Of a stretch of 64,000 nt of DNA, positions 62,564-64,000 are shown piece by piece. Position 1 is the stretch's first letter. Every line of letters begins with the position of its first letter. The DNA is from Phyllobacterium sophorae (GTDB lineage: Bacteria > Pseudomonadota > Alphaproteobacteria > Rhizobiales > Rhizobiaceae), in NCBI RefSeq assembly GCF_003010965.1, contig NZ_PGGM01000018.1, forward strand, positions 62,001-126,000, in the 5' to 3' direction. The position numbers were made by a program, and so were the translations under genes. Under the pieces are notes generated by a model that saw only the letters and a program-made list of their open reading frames with translations, was not told the DNA's origin and ran no database searches.

Positions 62564-64000
62564 TCAAGGAACGAGTTCGACCTCACTTGGCCGCCATTCC
62601 TTCGTGAAGAACGATTCGAGAGGACCATACAGGCGCAGGAGCATGAACCACCCTTTGTCAGGCACGGTCTGTATCCAGTTGCCGCGCTTTACGTCCTTTG
62701 GCTGGGTCGGGCTGAAGTAGATGGTGGTAGAGCCATCTGCAGCAGGCTCCGCAGCGGGAGACGGATACGACTGACTGCCCGCGCGCGGATAGCGTTGCGG
62801 AGTGTCGAGCATCGACCGCGACTGATTGTCGTAGAGCGTGAATGACCAGAATGCTTCGGCCGGGATGTTCGGGGGTAAGGTCACCTTGTAGGTCTTTCCG
62901 CCGTCATAGGGTTTCTTGTTCGCATCTACGAAGCCCATGAGATACTGCGAACCGACCTTGGGTAGCCGCATGATCATGCCCGGGGAGTCGAGGGTGTAGG
63001 CGTAATAAAACGCTGTCTTGGAGTCGAGAGTCCGCGCGCCCGTTGGCGGCAGCGGATCAAATAGCCCCTCCTTGGTAACCATCGGTGGCGGCGTCTCGAA
63101 ATTGGCACCACCTTGCCAAAGCATGTTCGCCCAGCTTGAATCGGGATAGTAAGCCCAGCCTGGGATGTTGCTTGAATCCCAATTGAGCACTCGTCCAGCG
63201 GCATTTCCAACCGCAGCCGCATCGGTGAGTATCTTCTTCATTCGATCGTCCGGGTTGAAGTCCTTACCCTTCACGATGCCAATTGCCGCTAATTGCCCAG
63301 CGAGCTCCGGATTATAGGAATCGGCTGGCTCGTCCTGAACGTTGGCGTTGATCATCTCGAAGAATGAGTAATCGCTTGGCGGGATCGTGTTGTACGATTT
63401 CCCGCTGGCTTCCACGAACTTGGTTTCGGGAATCTGTGGGGTGGCCTCAAGTTTGACCTTGCCATCAAGCGCTGTCGCGATGCTCGTGCCTACGCCTCCT
63501 GGCGTGTAGGGATAAATCTTGATGTTTTTCTTGATGTTCTCAACGGCCGGCTTCGGATCATTGCCTTCGAGAAAAGCCCGCGCAGCATAGATGACGCGCG
63601 TCGTATTCGCCCGTGAAACGTAAAAACCGCCGTCCGGAATCGGGCCGTCATAGCCTGGTGGCAAGAGCAGGTATTTTCCACCCTGGCCGCGGTCTGGACC
63701 GGGAAAGCCGACATCGACGACCCACTGGAACCACATGTCGTTGATCGTGCCAAGTCCTTTCGGCGGTTGTTCGACCACCATCGGTCCCTTGGTCAGGTCC
63801 ACGATGCTGAAATAATAGACCGTGTCGACGTTGGCCGTGAGGTACAGCGACTTCGCATCCATCAATTCGGGGTAGATGGTGACCGTATTGTCTTCCGCGC
63901 CGATACCGAGAAGACCTTTGCGGATCGCATAAGCGGACGCACCGCCGTAGCTGTTGAGGAACACGTCGAGGGCACGGGTGAAATCCAGCGTGTCACGAAC
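62564..64000 (-). CDS. DUF1254/DUF1214 protein (cut by window end)
   Basis: At least 478 residues are visible, with the frame continuing past 64000, so the N-terminus (possibly a signal peptide) is missing. Residues near the visible start (NTVTIYPELMDAKSLYLTAN, YYFSIVDLTKGPMVVEQPP) belong to DUF1254. The end (FWSFTLYDNQSRSMLD, then KGWFMLLRLYGPLESFF) is DUF1214. Such proteins are exported and widespread, with no established reaction. It is convergent with the DipZ gene. Confidence 0.85.
   Translation of the reverse strand, partial: VRDTLDFTRALDVFLNSYGGASAYAIRKGLLGIGAEDNTVTIYPELMDAKSLYLTANVDTVYYFSIVDLTKGPMVVEQPPKGLGTINDMWFQWVVDVGFPGPDRGQGGKYLLLPPGYDGPIPDGGFYVSRANTTRVIYAARAFLEGNDPKPAVENIKKNIKIYPYTPGGVGTSIATALDGKVKLEATPQIPETKFVEASGKSYNTIPPSDYSFFEMINANVQDEPADSYNPELAGQLAAIGIVKGKDFNPDDRMKKILTDAAAVGNAAGRVLNWDSSNIPGWAYYPDSSWANMLWQGGANFETPPPMVTKEGLFDPLPPTGARTLDSKTAFYYAYTLDSPGMIMRLPKVGSQYLMGFVDANKKPYDGGKTYKVTLPPNIPAEAFWSFTLYDNQSRSMLDTPQRYPRAGSQSYPSPAAEPAADGSTTIYFSPTQPKDVKRGNWIQTVPDKGWFMLLRLYGPLESFFTKEWRPSEVELVP

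Noticed and set aside
1-64000. CRISPR array, intact insertion sequence, prophage or retron
   Set aside because: No regularly spaced repeats, transposase, integrase, capsid or reverse transcriptase signatures were seen on either strand.

Overview
The window looks like a chromosomal segment of an alphaproteobacterium of the Hyphomicrobiales (Brucella/Phyllobacterium/rhizobium-like). The evidence is the gene families present: a small Sel1-type protein, DUF1127, DUF982 and DUF1236 proteins, a BepDE-like RND pump and ChrB fused to rhodanese. The CTATAT-like -10 boxes and moderately high GC also fit. The species cannot be fixed from sequence reading alone. No intact insertion sequence, prophage or CRISPR array is visible.

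Region 1-12.3 kb holds short stress and regulatory units: a MarR/VOC-protein pair with a palindromic operator, AMP nucleosidase, a glutathione transferase, a chromate resistance pair (chrB-chrA), a GFA-family protein, a class A beta-lactamase, and small conserved proteins. Two paralogous small-RNA genes (about 252-347 and 9262-9352, both minus strand) have conserved promoters, hairpins and terminators. A gene-less, hairpin-rich stretch lies at 6.8-7.6 kb. Region 12.3-19.3 kb has dps and a leucine catabolic operon (tetR-ivd-mccB-mccA) interrupted by a vapBC toxin-antitoxin cassette that carries its own operator. Region 19.3-23.7 kb has small periplasmic or membrane proteins, a hendecad-repeat coiled-coil protein, an aminotransferase and msrQ.

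Region 23.76-33.39 kb is a divergent aromatic-acid catabolic cluster. It encodes a CoA ligase, a bifunctional flavin monooxygenase/old-yellow-enzyme protein, an SDR, an acyl-CoA dehydrogenase, two crotonases, a 3-hydroxyacyl-CoA dehydrogenase, a Rid-family protein and a MarR regulator. A 26-bp near-palindrome lies in the shared promoter. The best reading is the CoA-dependent 2-aminobenzoate (anthranilate) pathway. One crotonase lacks both hydratase glutamates and the Rid protein lacks the usual arginine, so these two are the most interesting enzymes in the window.

Region 33.5-40.4 kb has two aldo/keto reductases, a YegD-like Hsp70, a LysR regulator, 6-phosphogluconate dehydrogenase and a set of very small membrane proteins. 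Region 40.6-53.7 kb is dominated by transport: an RND efflux pair with a divergent TetR and two matching operators, a SulP permease, and a ybhGFSR-type ABC exporter with its CecR-like TetR.

Region 53.7-64 kb contains tRNA-Ser(GCT) followed by about 1 kb of decayed sequence. That sequence includes a frameshifted DUF4145 fragment and ends at an acyltransferase gene, so it looks like an island relic. After it come a two-component system, a secreted alpha/beta hydrolase, a DipZ-type thiol-disulfide protein, and a DUF1254/DUF1214 protein cut by the window end.
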